This document shows positions 11,754 through 24,371 of a stretch of 64,000 nucleotides of DNA, one piece after another; positions within the stretch are counted from its first letter, which is position 1; each line of letters begins with the position of its first letter. Under the pieces are notes generated by a model. The model saw only the letters and a list, made by a program, of their open reading frames with translations. It was not told where the DNA came from and made no database searches. The DNA is from Prinsepia uniflora (lineage: Eukaryota > Streptophyta > Magnoliopsida > Rosales > Rosaceae), in contig CM064870.1 in assembly GCA_032719365.1 (NCBI GenBank), positions 42,998,194-43,062,193 of the forward strand, given 5' to 3'. The translations under genes and the position numbers were made by a program.

Positions 11754-12172
11754 TTAGGCATCAATGGGAGTGTTGCGTGGCTCTTCTTTGAGTGGGTGCA
11801 AGGTTAATTTTCTTCCATATTTATTAAACGTATATGTGTTAGCTTTAGTTGAGTGTATCACATCTCTATCAAATAACCATGGCCTTTCCAATAAAATGTG
11901 ACATGCATCCATCTCAAGGATGTCACAACATGCTTCGTCGTCGATTGAATTACCCATGGTAAATTTAACTAAGTACTGTGAGGTGACTGGAACCTCATTA
12001 CCTTTTCGGAACCATTGGAATTTATAGGGATCCGGAAGCTTCTCTATTGAAAACTTCAATTTTTCCATTGCCTCATTTGAAACAATATTTTTAGTACTTC
12101 CCCCATCAAGATTCAAGTTGCAAACCTTACCATCACAAAGAACTCTAATTTCAAAAATACTCTGGTATCTTT
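11754..12172 (-). pseudogene. aspartic protease of the chromovirus, truncated by insertion
   Basis: The minus-strand frame contains LNLDGGSTKNIVS, matching the D-S/G-G-S active-site loop of plant gypsy proteases, and CHILLERPWLFDRDV, matching the downstream ILLGRPW signature. The apparent start Met lies in the inserted LTR; the true upstream coding sequence resumes at 24,372. The long-LTR element at 12173-24371 therefore cuts the polyprotein between gag and protease. Confidence 0.82.
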
Positions 12173-13107
12173 TGACACGACCCATCCCAATCCCCCCGGG
12201 ATTACTATGGAATGTGACGTGCTCCCGTCTGACAAGAGGCGTCAGACAAGGGATAACCGATTGCCATTGTCCAAACGGGCTTCCAGAGTGCGTAAGGATC
12301 GATGGAGGAGGTGTGCGATGCTCAAGTCTCTGCTGCAGTCGTATCCGGAATCAACCTGAAGGGCATTGAAAACAAAAGCTGTGAGTGGACGAAAATAAAC
12401 AAGTCTGTTTAAAACATTTATAAGACATTTATGCCCCTCAGTAAAATCATATGCATGCACCAAAACCAATAATCCCATATTTATTTAGAAATAACCATTA
12501 GGGCCTTAGCCCGGAAACCAAAGCATAGTTTCAATTTCCAAAAGTAAATCCAAGAGTTATTTCATAAATCCAGTAATATGAACCATAAGGCATATAATAT
12601 AAACCATAACCATAATTTTAGCCACTGCACTATACACTCCAATCCGACATCCCTGATGTCTGACGTCCCTGACGTCAATAAGGTCACAATCACAAGGCTA
12701 CGCGTGCCACTCGGGTCTCAATTTCCGAGTTCAATCCCCGAACCCCGTTCGGGTACAGCATCCCCGATGCTTAGCGTCATAGACGCTGGACGTACTAGAC
12801 GTCCGTGACCTCTCCGGGGTACCTCATCCGGAGGAGACAATATAATATGGAAGGATTTATACAGTGCAGTACTAAATACATTTTATTGATATCCACATGC
12901 AAAACATATAGGTATACATAGGTAAAATCCGAACCGATCGTTACGTTTCATCAAACGGGTCTCATGCCCAAATACCGTGAAACGTGCCATAACCGAAATA
13001 TCATCAAAACCATTTATTGATTCCAGCATGTGAACATATATAAAATGTAAACCAGAAAACATTTATTCAATTCCATTTTAGGGTCCCCGACCCGCAATCA
13101 CATGTAG

Positions 13108-13228
13108 AAATCAACTGGGCCCCTGGCCCGATTCCACAAGTTAACTGGGCCCCTGACCCGATCCACATGTTAACTGGGCCCCTGGCCCGATTTCATAGTT
13201 CAACTGGGCCCCTGGCCCGATTTTACAT
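13108..13228. repeat. four tandem ~30-bp AACTGGGCCCCTGGCCCGAT units
   Basis: Four near-identical units, each AACTGGGCCCCTGGCCCGAT plus a variable 10-bp spacer. The same array is present in the other LTR of this element (about 22370-22486). Related, more diverged arrays lie at about 37560-37790, 47274-47450 and 61430-61545. It is a shared LTR module and not an independent satellite. Confidence 0.9.
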
Positions 13229-14454
13229 TATTCAAGTTCGTAACCGTTTCATGAAATCATATCCAACCACATTTATGGAAATCGGTGAAAATCCAGAAAA
13301 TCTCGGTTTACGTGCAAATACGTAATTCACCTCGAAATACGTGAAATCATTTTAAATTCACCGATATCCAAAGTAAATCATTTAATCATAATTATAACAA
13401 TCATAAAACAGTTATGCAGGCATCGAATTTATGAAACCAATGTCCACTCACAGACCGTTTAACCGAGCGCCTCGATACGCGTGCCATAGGCCTTCCCGGG
13501 CCACACCACTATCACCGAGACTCCTAATCCTGTTCAAATCACATTAGAGGATCACTAACCTCATCATTAACATCCTAATCAAGTCCCGTAATTTTCCCGA
13601 ATTTTTAAGTATTTTTAAACTGGATTTAAAACCTTCGGACATCCCGAACAATAACGAAACGGGATCCGATCGACACGAACCCAACGCTAAAATGTTCGTT
13701 ACATTGAATAGGACAAAAGTCATGTTGTCCTCACCTCGAGATTCGTGCCCACGCGCCGTCACGCGCCGCCGTGAGTGGCTGCGCGTGAAAGCCACGCGCC
13801 TGCTACAGTGACTGCTACAGTCACCATCCTCGCCCGTTTCTCTGGTAAACGGGTTGAAAAACCTGCGATAGGACCCGGTTCAATCTCACCCAATTCAACA
13901 TCAAATCAATCCGTTCTTTCAACTGATCCCTTGTAATCAATCACCATTTAAGTTCTATAAATCGAATTACACAAATCATGGTCTGAATCCTCACGACTCT
14001 CGATCGATCCTCGACGGGTTTTCAAATCGGGTTTCACGATATCGTCCCTGTTTTCCAAATTAATTCATTCAGTTAGCATCGTGAGAGTGTAAGGGACATT
14101 TCTACAAGGTCAATTTGAGAATTACTTACCTCAAACCCACTGAACACAAGCTCGACTTTGAGCTGCCATGGAAGCTCAGTTCTTCCTCAATCCGCCATGG
14201 TTTCTCTTCGTTCTTGAAGCAAAGATGTTCGTTTTGATCCCAGAAGTTGAATTGAATCATCAATTTCGATCCTCACGGCTCAAAACATCCATTTCGAATT
14301 TCCCTCCCAAAAATCAATTTTCGATTTCTCTGCCTCCCTCACCCGATCAATCCCCCGTGTAATTCCAGTTGAGTTAGTCTCTGAATTCTCTCCAATTTCT
14401 CACTCTCAGTTTCAGAATTGGAAGAGAAATGAAGGTAGGAAGAAAATGGCATTT

Positions 14455-17084
14455 TGTAACGACCCGAACCGAAAATAATAATATTTTAATGTAAAAAGAC
14501 TGTTTTACCCTTGGGGGGAAAACTTTGACTTTTTCTCGGGAAATAATTTGGACTTTGACCCATAACTATGACGTAGGTCGGGAAGTCACGAATCCGTAGA
14601 CAGGCGGCACGCCGAAATCGGAGTTTGTATGAAGAAGTTATGGTCAAGGAAGCGTTTTAGCGGAATTTACGAACCGAGAACAACGGAATAAAATATTAAT
14701 TTATTACGGGAATCCGTGCCAACCTAATATTTAAATCAAACCGATGGATTGGTGACAAGTGTCACCCATCCAAGGCCACACTATTCCCATAAAGCAATTA
14801 ACACTATTTCATCCATTTTAATATTCATTATTTTTCCCTCCAATTAACCCTAGCCTTTGGATCTGCTGCTCAAGTGAATCTTGGCCCTCCATTTTCACCT
14901 GTTTTCCTTGTTCATGCATGATCTGTTTCTGCTTTTTCTTACACACACACAAACACATCCATTCCCCCTCACACACCCGTGCTTCTCTTCCCATTTTCTC
15001 TCAAACCAGGCGATCGAACCAGCCACTCTCACACCACCACCCGATCACCAGCTGCATCACCAACATCCACTAACCATCACCGAGCATCACCGGCAGCCAC
15101 CACCCCACTTCCCAGCCCCGAAACCACCGTGCAAACTCAGACCCGAAAACCTCAAGGAAACGGGTCCAAGAAGCAAAACTCGATAACCACCTCACCTCGA
15201 CGCGGGAGGAGCTCCAGTCTGCACCGTGGGGATCCTAGGAGCGTAACTGGACGACGGCGAGGGCTACGGCGGCGTGACGGCGGCGGTAAGACCCAAAACC
15301 CGACAAGCCCGTTTTCATTCCCTGTTCGACCCGACCGTTTTTAATGCTTAGAAATTGATTGTTAGGTGATAGACATGTCCTAGGGTGAGAGACGAGTCGT
15401 TTGGGGCCGGGTTGGACGACGGAGACGCCGTGGATCACCGAGGACGACGACCGGACCGTGACCGTGAGTTTCAGAGACATTCTGGTGAGTTTCTTCCCAC
15501 TTTCTTCTTGTTTTGAGGTTGTAGAACCATAGGACAGACCTAGACGATCCCATAGGGATCAACCCCATCGAAAATGGTGGCCGGAATCGTGTGGTGGAAT
15601 CGGGTCAAACCGTGGGTCGACGGCGACCCGGTTCCAGTCAAACGGGTCGACCCGGTACTGTAGCATGATGACGTCATCATGCTGACGTCACTTCTGACGT
15701 CATGATGACGTCATCCTGTCAGATGTTGTCAGACCAGGGACCAATCAGAACGTGCCACGTGTCACCTGACAAGTGTCAGTGATGACGTCATGCTGACGTC
15801 AGCATGACGTCACTGCTGACGTCAGCGGTACTGTAGCAGCGTTGACCCACGCGTTGACCAGGCGCGTGGGGGCGCGTGTGAACAGTAATTTTGGTGGGGC
15901 CGGTACCATTTTCAAGGTTTCGACGATACGGATCCAATGGAGGTGGTTTCGTGTCGATCGAAGATCGTTATGTCAGTCAAAATGGGGTTTGAAGCACCGG
16001 GAATAGTGCCCGGGATGCGTTTTTGAGGCGGATCTGTTCTAGGGTCTTGGTATTGATATTATAGGGTCCTTAAGTAACCCTCAAGAGTAATAATACAGGT
16101 TTATAGAGATCGTTGAGCAGCAAGGACCGAGTGTGAGTGGGCTGTTTGATTTATAAAAGGCTTGCATGCATAAACTGTTTTACTATTTCCACTGATGAGT
16201 CTTATAAACTGCTTATATATGTGATTACAATGTTTTGGGCATGAGACCCGTCTGGATTATATGTGGATTTTGTTTGGGATGTCCGGGGGACATAGGGTAA
16301 ACTATACTGTTATTGTACTGTACTTTCCTACCTGTGTATATTGTCTCCTCCAGGGAGGGTCGTTGGCCTGGGTGGACCCTGGAGTAGTCACGGGGCTCTG
16401 ACTGAGTGGAGTTGACCCCCGTTGGGCTGCTTACTCTCAGGAAGGCATGTTCATATACCTCGGGCAGTGACCGGGATACCGGGAGCTGATGTACCTAGAG
16501 AGTCTCGGGTGTGAGACCCTGAGTGGCAACGCGTAGCCTTAGAACCGTGACATCATTTGGGTTGGGTTTTACAGTGCACTGATATGTTAGTTTCACCTTA
16601 CGATTATTATTGTGGTTCATTTTTATGATTTCATTATAATATTATGTTTTCACTGCATGCAAGATTTGGAAAACGGAGGGGTAAAACCTTATGATTATTT
16701 TATTATTAAATTGATTTCTAAACTGTTATTTTTGGCCCACTCACCCTTGTTTTACTGACCCCTCCAGACCCTGACACGGCAATAGAGGAGGAGGAGGATC
16801 CGGAGGAGGAGGCAGAGGTTTAGTTTGCCTAGCTGTGCACCTGTACACCCACTTGTGGGTAGGTTGAGCACCGAATAAATGTACTCTGACTAGTGTGCTC
16901 ACATGTTGTATTTTACTTTCCCTTGTCTGACAGTATCACTTTAAACACTGTGTTTGTACATTATCTATCTATGTGAGTCTTCGGTTTTTATTTAAGGGTA
17001 GTTTTGGTATGTTTAGAGTCATTGTCAGACGGGAGCGGGTCACGTCCCCGGGTGGTCCCAGTGGGATTGAGACGGGTCCTGTCA
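14455..17084 (+). mobile_element. solo LTR (2,630 bp) with perfect TSD CATTT
   Basis: It starts TGTAACGACCCGAACC and ends GACGGGTCCTGTCA. The duplication CATTT is perfect (14450-14454 and 17085-17089). The uninterrupted sister LTR at about 23700-23715 shows the empty site. No primer site, polypurine tract or internal region is present, so it is a solo LTR left by recombination between two LTRs. It contains a dense TGACGTCA array, a GGTAAG donor at 15286 and a CCCTCCAG acceptor at 16767. It belongs to the same subfamily as the solo LTR at 43237-46222. Confidence 0.95.
15668..15825. promoter_or_regulatory. array of eight TGACGTCA palindromes
   Basis: TGACGTCA occurs four times in 15668-15714 and four times in 15782-15825. 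Between them are a CCACGTGTCA G-box and a CTGACAAGTGTCAG palindrome. TGACGTCA is the classic binding palindrome for TGA/CREB-type bZIP factors. The spacing (about 10-13 bp) puts successive sites near one helical turn apart. The function is inferred. Confidence 0.7.
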
Positions 17085-20000
17085 CATTTGGTTGTACACG
17101 GCTAAGAAATCAGAGAGGGTTAATGGAGGAATTAACAATAATTAAACATAATTAATTAATAAAACATAATCATAATGTTCCCCCAAAACATGGATCCTGG
17201 TCTTAAGCCCCAAATTAAGGGATGAGTGACACTTGTCACTCATCCAAGTGTGTTCAGTCACCGGGTACTGTTCATTATTATATTATTATTTTAATCGGAG
17301 CCTCGGTTCGTAAATTCGTTTCCTTGACCATAACTTCGTCGTCGAATCTCCGATTTCGGCATGCCGCCTGTCGTTGGATTCGCATCGACGAAACCTACGT
17401 AACGGTCCTTGGCCCTCGGCCATCGGACAGCCGGGTCAAAAAGTCAACATTTGGCCCCTAATAAGCCAAATTACCAAAATACCCCTCAACTTCCGAACCT
17501 CATAACTTTCTCTGCGAATGTCGGAATCGAACGTGCCACCTGTCTATGAACTCGTGACGTCCCGAACTACGTCACGGTCATCGGTCAAAGTCCATTTGAC
17601 CATCCGAATTAAAAGTCAACGTTTTGCCCACGCTCAGGGGCAAAACGGTCATTTTGCACAATTCGTCCGAAATCGCCCAACTAATCCCAGATTAGTGAAT
17701 CATAATTAAATATTATTGAATCCCGATATTCGGGACGGGTCGTTACAACCTTCCCTCCTTAAAGAATTTCGTCCTCGAAATTACCAACAATCTTATTCCA
17801 CAACCACCTCGTGGAAAACATTTCGACCTCATATCATGTGTACACCTGTACACCCACTTACTGGGACAACACCAGTCTCGTCTGTACCCAGACATCCCAT
17901 CACTGTCATAAGTCACAATCAACAACACTCGACCACCTCGAGTGGACATAATCACCTGATTCGCGATAAAATCGCTTAACCATTTAGCTGACTCCTTCAG
18001 CTAGACGGTTCCCTTCCATTGCCAATAAATCCTTACATTTGCTCCCGTTGGGAGTCACCAAATCTCATTTGTCAGTCCACGCTGACACCACCAGTCAAAC
18101 TGTCATCACAAAACTTTGCCACCCTGATAAAGCCCCAACCATCAGCCAGTCAGTGACAACGCCACGCACTACATCACTCTCGATGTAGCGTAAGATCAAC
18201 CACATGATCTCAATTCGCAGGGCAAGCCCATTCGTGCAACATAAATAAATCTCAATGTCCATAATCGCCGACTCCCTCAGCGAACCAAAACGCTGGGAAA
18301 TCACGGTGTGATCAAGTCACACAAGGCTACTCGTGGTTACTCATACCACCAATTCACTCATCCTGAGTGTACGTATACCGTCAATTAACCCAATCAAGTG
18401 GTGTAACTGGAACACATTGAATACCAGCCCAGCAGTGATCACACATATCAATACCGGGGTTCCACTAGCCAACCGTGGCCAAGAGCACCTGCTCATACAA
18501 TCACTGAACCCGACAAAATCACTCTGCACAGCGCACAGTATCCAATGTCCAGTCCACAATCACAACCAAACAAATGATATCGGAACCAAGCCGATTACCA
18601 ACACGTTTAATTACACACCACTGGTACATCCCATGTACCGCCATTAGGAAACACTCAGCCTAACCCGTAACAATCCTCGTATAACGTACCCTGTACGTAC
18701 ATCAATCCAACAATCCGCCTACAACCACCCAGGTCATAGCCAGACACGTTCCAATAATGAAGTACCTTTGTCCAAACCATCATGAGACAAAACGAACTCC
18801 ACCCGTCATCTAGTTCCAATTCCGAATCCGAATCCGCAATTTCGTAAGAAATCCCGAATCCGAACCCAAACTTCATATTTTATTCCATTTCCAAATCCGA
18901 ATCCGAAATCATTATTCCGTAAGCTAGCATTGGAATAATCATTCCGCACCCAAATCCAGTAATCCACTTTCGAGCTTCGCAATCGAATCCTGAATCGTCA
19001 CCCAGAAATTCGATTCCAAAACCCAAAACCTCGTTTACGTCCATCAAGACGTAACGTAACTGAATCTATCGGTTGCCTCTCCAAAACACTCGATTGACTT
19101 CATAGGGAAGCCAATCCCAATATCCACACGTCAAAGGTTGACAAAATCCGACCACATCGGAAACCTACTCAACCAAGTCACAAACCATATGGACTTCACT
19201 CCGAAAAGTAGTTCAGTCCCGTCATCTACGACTCACATACCAAGGTAAGAGTGATAAACTCTCCACCCATCTAGATCATCAAGATCACAATCCATATCCA
19301 TCGCTACGTCACCCGACAAGTAATATCACGATCCTAGATCGTCACATCGACCAAAGTCGACAACATCGCAAATCAGATCCACCTAGGATCCACACATGCC
19401 CACGTAGTTAACAATCCATCTGAAAGCTGATCGTAGGGTCTTACACCCTCAATTGAATCCTTCGCCAAATTTCCCTTGGTGGAAAGATGACCTCGCATTT
19501 CCCACCAAATCCAAAATCATACACAACTTCTTGTGTCCAATGACCCAAGGCCAAACCTGGGTCCACCTACCAATACACGCTCAACGTACTGGTAGCAAAA
19601 ATCATCATCTGCCACGGCAGGAAATATGAAGTCAACCCTAATGACTTCGGAATACCAATCACTGATGCGGAAACGAGCACTCCTCTCGTCTCCCAATCAC
19701 AACTCTCCCCAAATCGAGAGTTCCAACCACGTTGGAAACAGACATGCTCCCAATGAGATGTCAAGTCCAACCACTGGACTGCCCACGTCCATACCTCACT
19801 TGGACCACCACGTGTCCAAAATCAATTCATTACTCGGACCTCACGTCCGCCAATACTCACGTACGCACACACCCCGATTCCGAACGGAAATTTCCTCAAC
19901 TCTGCCTGGATGTGCATACCATACTGCCTTCGTCTCACATCACAACCTAAACAGGTTAAATCCTCAGGTTCCAAGTGATTCGCAATCACAAAATCCCACA

Positions 20001-20351
20001 TCAATACCACGAATGGTTTCCCCGACTTTTCCAATTTCAATAATTTCCTTGTACTTCCTGGGGATATAAGAAGTATACCATCATACCAATCTCGGAGTTG
20101 ACAACAACTCCCCAAATCCACCAATACACATGACATAGGGAACAGCATCCCAAATTTCCCAAAATTTTCAATCAAACCTTTTGATCCATTCATCACTTGT
20201 CATCATAAATCTGTTGGGACTTATCCCAACACATCACAACCTCCACTGGATCCCATCCAGTCCAAGACTCAACCACCACTGAGTCGCAGATACCGATCAT
20301 ATGTCCATCATGACAGAGTCACACCCCAAATGGTGGCTCATCGTCGACACA

Positions 20352-20500
20352 ATTACTGACACCAGCACCAGCGCTAGTACCAGCACCAACGCACCATCAT
20401 CAACACTAGTATCAGCACACAGGCATCCATACTAGTATTGGCATAAAGGCACCAACATACCAACATCCATACATAGCACACGAACATCCATGCTAGTACA
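20352..20500. repeat. degenerate CACCAG / ACTAGTA simple repeat
   Basis: Repeats of ACCAGCACCA, CTAGTACCAGC and CATCCATACTAGTA. The sister elements have shorter versions at about 39640-39690 and 63785-63860 on the plus strand. It is a length-variable spot within a conserved internal region. Confidence 0.7.
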
Positions 20501-21417
20501 CAATGTGCAAAGTTGTTACCCTGGATCTCCGTTCATTCCGAACGACGATCCCGTAACACCACTCGTACCCCACGACTATGGGTACCTCCAATTTGACCAC
20601 TGGCACATCAGGATAATGGACGTTCCCTAAACATCCCCTGATCCCCAAGTGTGAAAGCCACACAAAATACCCTCGATAGCCAGTCATCTCGACACAACTG
20701 TCGACCAACAGTCATCGTTGTCAAGATCCGTAACCACACCTCACACTAATATTCGATCCAACACGGGATTCCATATTTCATCTCACAACCGTATACATAG
20801 ATCGAACCCATAAGACTCACTAGAGTCATCCACATGGTCATCCAAGATCTCAGCCGCTCGCCGCAGCACAAATCCTCAAATAACGTTCACTTTTCCAGCC
20901 CATCAATTATAAATTGGGGTTCCAAAGTCACACCCTAGGGTTCCACCGAACCCAACTGCCTTTTGCAGTAAAATCCACAACCTGACCGACCCTGCGGTCC
21001 TGACATCATATAGACGTCCAATCCAATCCAATCGTCAACTCAACGTGGGTTCCATCGTGGGTTCCACCACGAAGGTCATCGGCTAACTCCGATGCACCAA
21101 CCCCCGTACACTAGCCAACACTACTAGGGTCCAAAACTTAGACCAATACTCAACCGAGTTTCACATTTCCAATCAAATGGGGTTCCATGAACCTAGCTGT
21201 GCCCAGTGGCACAACAATCCATCATCACATGACCGAACCGACGGTCCCACATTACCAGTTAATCGTATACAACCCCACTTGGGTTGAATCGCAACAATGC
21301 ACGGCGTATCGGGCCAAACACACCCAATCTACCAAAACTGTCTTTCAGGTTGACAACGGAACAGCAGCCCAAAGAGACATCACACCCTCGTCCTTCGCGC
21401 ACAAAAGAGCAAAACCT

Positions 21418-21429
21418 GCTCTGATACCA
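21418..21429 (-). other. primer-binding site TGGTATCAGAGC
   Basis: On the minus strand the 5' LTR ends TGTCA, then AG, then TGGTATCAGAGC. This is complementary to the 3' end of plant initiator methionine tRNA and primes minus-strand DNA synthesis. Confidence 0.95.
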
Positions 21430-21431
21430 CT

Positions 21432-24371
21432 TGACACGACCCATCCCAATCCCCCCGGGATTACCATGGAATGTGACGTGCTCCCGTCTGACAAGAGGCG
21501 TCAGACAAGGGATAACCGATTGCCATTGCCCAAACGGGCTTCCAGAGTGCGTAAGGATCGATGGAGGAGGTGTGCGATGCTCAAGTCTCTGCTGCAGTCG
21601 TATCCGGAATCAACCTGAAGGGCATTGAAAACAAAAGCTGTGAGTGGACGAAAATAAACAAGTCTGTTTAAAACATTTATAAGACATTTATGCCCCTCAG
21701 TAAAATCATATGCATGCACCAAAACCAATAATCCCATATTTATTTAGAAATAACCATTAGTGCCTTAGCCCGGAAACCAAAGCATAGTTTCAATTTCCAA
21801 AAGTAAATCCAAGAGTTATTTCATAAATCCAGTAATATGAACCATAAGGCATATAATATAAACCATAACCATAATTTTAGCCACTGCACTATACACTCCA
21901 ATCCGACATCCCTGATGTCTGACGTCCCTGACGTCAATAAGGTCACAATCACAAGGCTACGCGTGCCACTCGGGTCTCAATTTCCGAGTTCAATCCCCGA
22001 ACCCCGTTCGGGTACAGCATCCCCGATGCTTAGCGTCATGGACGCTGGACGTACTAGACGTCTGTGACCTCTCCGGGGTACCTCATCCGGAGGAGACAAT
22101 ATAATATGGAAGGATTTATACAGTGCAGTACTAAATACATTTTATTGATATCCACATGCAAAACGTATAGGTATACATAGGTAAAATCCGAACCGATCGT
22201 TACGTTTCATCAAACGGATCTCATGCCCAAATACCGTGAAACGTGCCATAACCGAAATATCATCAAAACCATTTATTGATTCCAGCATGTGAACATATAT
22301 AAAATGTAAACCAGAAAACATTTATTCAATTCCATTTTAGGGTCCCCGACCCGCAATCACATGTAGAAATCAACTGGGCCCCTGGCCCGATTCCACAAGT
22401 TAACTGGGCCCCTGGCCCGATCCACATGTTAACTGGGCCCCTGGCCCGATTTCATAGTTCAACTTGGCCCCTGGCCCGATTTTACATTATTCAAGTTCGT
22501 AACCGTTTCATGAAATCATATCCAACCACATTTATGGAAATCGGTGAAAATCCAGAAAATCTCGGTTTACGTGCAAATACGTAATTCACCTCGAAATACG
22601 TGAAATCATTTTAAATTCACCGATATCCAAAGTAAATCATTTAATCATAATTATAACAATCATAAAACAGTTATGCATGCATCGAATTTATGAAACCAAT
22701 GTCCACTCACAGACCGTTTAACCGAGCGCCTCGATACGCGTGCCATAGGCCTTCCCGGGCCACACCACTATCACTGGGACTCCCAATCCTGTTCAAATCA
22801 CATTAGAGGATCACTAACCTCATCATTAACATCCTAATCAAGTCCCGTAATTTTCCCGAATTTTTAAGTATTTTTAAACTGGATTTATAACCTTCGGACA
22901 TCCCGAACAATAACGAAACGGGATCCGATCGACACGAACCCAACGCTAAAATGTTCGTTACATTGAATAGGACAAAAGTCATGTTGACCTCACCTCGAGA
23001 TTCGTGCCCACGCGCCGTCACGCGCCGCCGTGAGTGGCTGCGCGTGAAAGCCACGCGCCTGCTACAGTGACTGCTACAGTCACCATCCTCGCCCGTTTCT
23101 CTGGTAAACGGGTTGAAAAACCTGCGATAGGACCCGGTTCAATCTCACCCAATTCAACATCAAATCAATCCGTTCTTTCAACTGATCCCTTGTAATCAAT
23201 CACCATTTAAGTTCTATAAATCGAATTACACAAATCATGGTCTGAATCCTCACGACTCTCGATCGATCCTCGACGGGTTTTCAAATCGGGTTTCACGATA
23301 TCGTCCCTGTTTTCCAAATTAATTCATTCAGTTAGCATCGTGAGAGTGTAAGGGACATTTCTACAAGGTCAATTTGAGAATTACTTACCTCAAACCCACT
23401 GAACACAAGCTCGACTTTGAGCTGCCATGGAAGCTCAGTTCTTCCTCAATCCGCCATGGTTTCTCTTCGTTCTTGAAGCAAAGATGTTCGTTTTGATCCC
23501 AGAAGTTGAATTGAATCATCAATTTCGATCCTCACGGCTCAAAACATCCATTTCGAATTTCCCTCCCAAAAATCAATTTTCGATTTCTCTGCCTCCCTCA
23601 CCCGATCAATCCCCCGTGTAATTCCAGTTGAGTTAGTCTCTGAATTCTCTCCAATTTCTCACTCTCAGTTTCAGAATTGGAAGAGAAATGAAGGTAGGAA
23701 GAAAATGGCATTTGGTTGTACACGGCTAAGAAATCAGAGAGGGTTAATGAAGGAATTAACAATAATTAAACATAATTAATTAATAAAACATAATCATAAT
23801 GTTCCCCCAAAACATGGATCCTGGTCTTAAGCCCCAAATTAAGGGATGAGTGACACTTGTCACTCATCCAAGTGTGTTCAGTCACCGGGTACTGTTCATT
23901 ATTATATTATTATTTTAATCGGAGCCTCGGTTCGTAAATTCGTTTCCTTGACCATAACTTCGTCGTCGAATCTCCGATTTCGGCATGCCGCCTGTCGTTG
24001 GATTCGCATCGACGAAACCTACGTAACGGTCCTTGGCCCTCGGCCATCGGACATCCCGATCAAAAAGTCAACATTTGGCCCCTAATAAGCCAAATTACCA
24101 AAATACCCCTCAACTTCCGAACCTCATAACTTTCTCTACGAATGTCGGAATCGAACGTGCCACCTGTCTATGAACTCGTGACGTCCCGAACTACGTCACG
24201 GTCATCGGTCAAAGTCCATTTGACCATCCGAATTAAAAGTCAACGTTTTGCCCATGCCCAGGGGCAAAACGGTCATTTTGCACAATTCGTCCGAAATCGC
24301 CCAAGTAATCCCAGATTAGTGAATCATAATTAAATATTATTGAATCCCGATATTCGGGACGGGTCGTTACA
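21432..24371 (-). repeat. 5' LTR of the minus-strand LARD-like element (intact, 2,940 bp)
   Basis: An intact partner of 12173-17747. It gives the empty site for the solo LTR. It carries the hairpin at 23844-23869, a TGAG/GTAAGT donor at about 23388 and a CCCTTCAG/GTTG acceptor at 21615. Confidence 0.95.

Larger units (their letters stand above)
12173..17747 (-). repeat. 3' LTR of the minus-strand LARD-like element (interrupted)
   Basis: The LTR parts are 12173-14449 and 17090-17747, separated by a solo LTR and its CATTT duplication. On the minus strand it begins TGTAACG at 17747, directly after the polypurine tract. It ends TGTCA at 12173. It holds the hairpin at 17220-17245, a G/GTAAGT donor at about 14129, and a CCCTTCAG acceptor about 180 bp before its end. 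Confidence 0.92.
17748..21431 (-). other. non-coding internal region of the minus-strand LARD-like element
   Basis: These 3.7 kb lie between the polypurine tract (17748-17765) and the primer site (21418-21429). The open frames are short and share no retrotransposon motif. Blocks of sequence are shared with the internal regions at 38670-42159 and 62512-64000. Examples are the block next to the primer site (GAGGGTGTGATGTCTC), a block near 20510-20560, and one near 20250 matching 'CTGGATAGGATCC'. A CACCAG/ACTAGTA-rich simple-repeat stretch lies at 20352-20500. Confidence 0.8.
12173..24371 (-). mobile_element. young long-LTR non-coding retrotransposon (LARD-like), minus strand
   Basis: Two direct LTRs (12173-17747, interrupted, and 21432-24371) flank a 3684-bp internal region. 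Without the nested solo LTR, both LTRs are 2940 bp. By hand I count about 23 mismatches between them, so about 99.2% identity and a recent insertion. The ends are TGTAACGACCCGTCCC...TGTCA (minus strand). The primer site TGGTATCAGAGC is at 21418-21429 and the polypurine tract AAGGAGGGAAGGT abuts 17747. Flanks are TCTTT and GCTTT (4 of 5). The interior has no gag or pol and only short incidental frames. Long LTRs with a conserved non-coding interior match the LARD definition. An autonomous partner must supply the proteins. Confidence 0.92.

Noticed and set aside
13108..13228. Evenly spaced ~20-bp repeats with spacers, resembling a CRISPR array
   Set aside because: Only four units with ~10-bp spacers, in a plant LTR and present at the same place in sister LTRs. 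It is a tandem repeat.
14881..15344. Overlapping Pro/His/Thr- and Arg-rich open frames of 101 and 121 codons
   Set aside because: They lie in the GC-rich part of a solo LTR. Equivalent parts of sister LTRs are not open, and composition alone explains the length.
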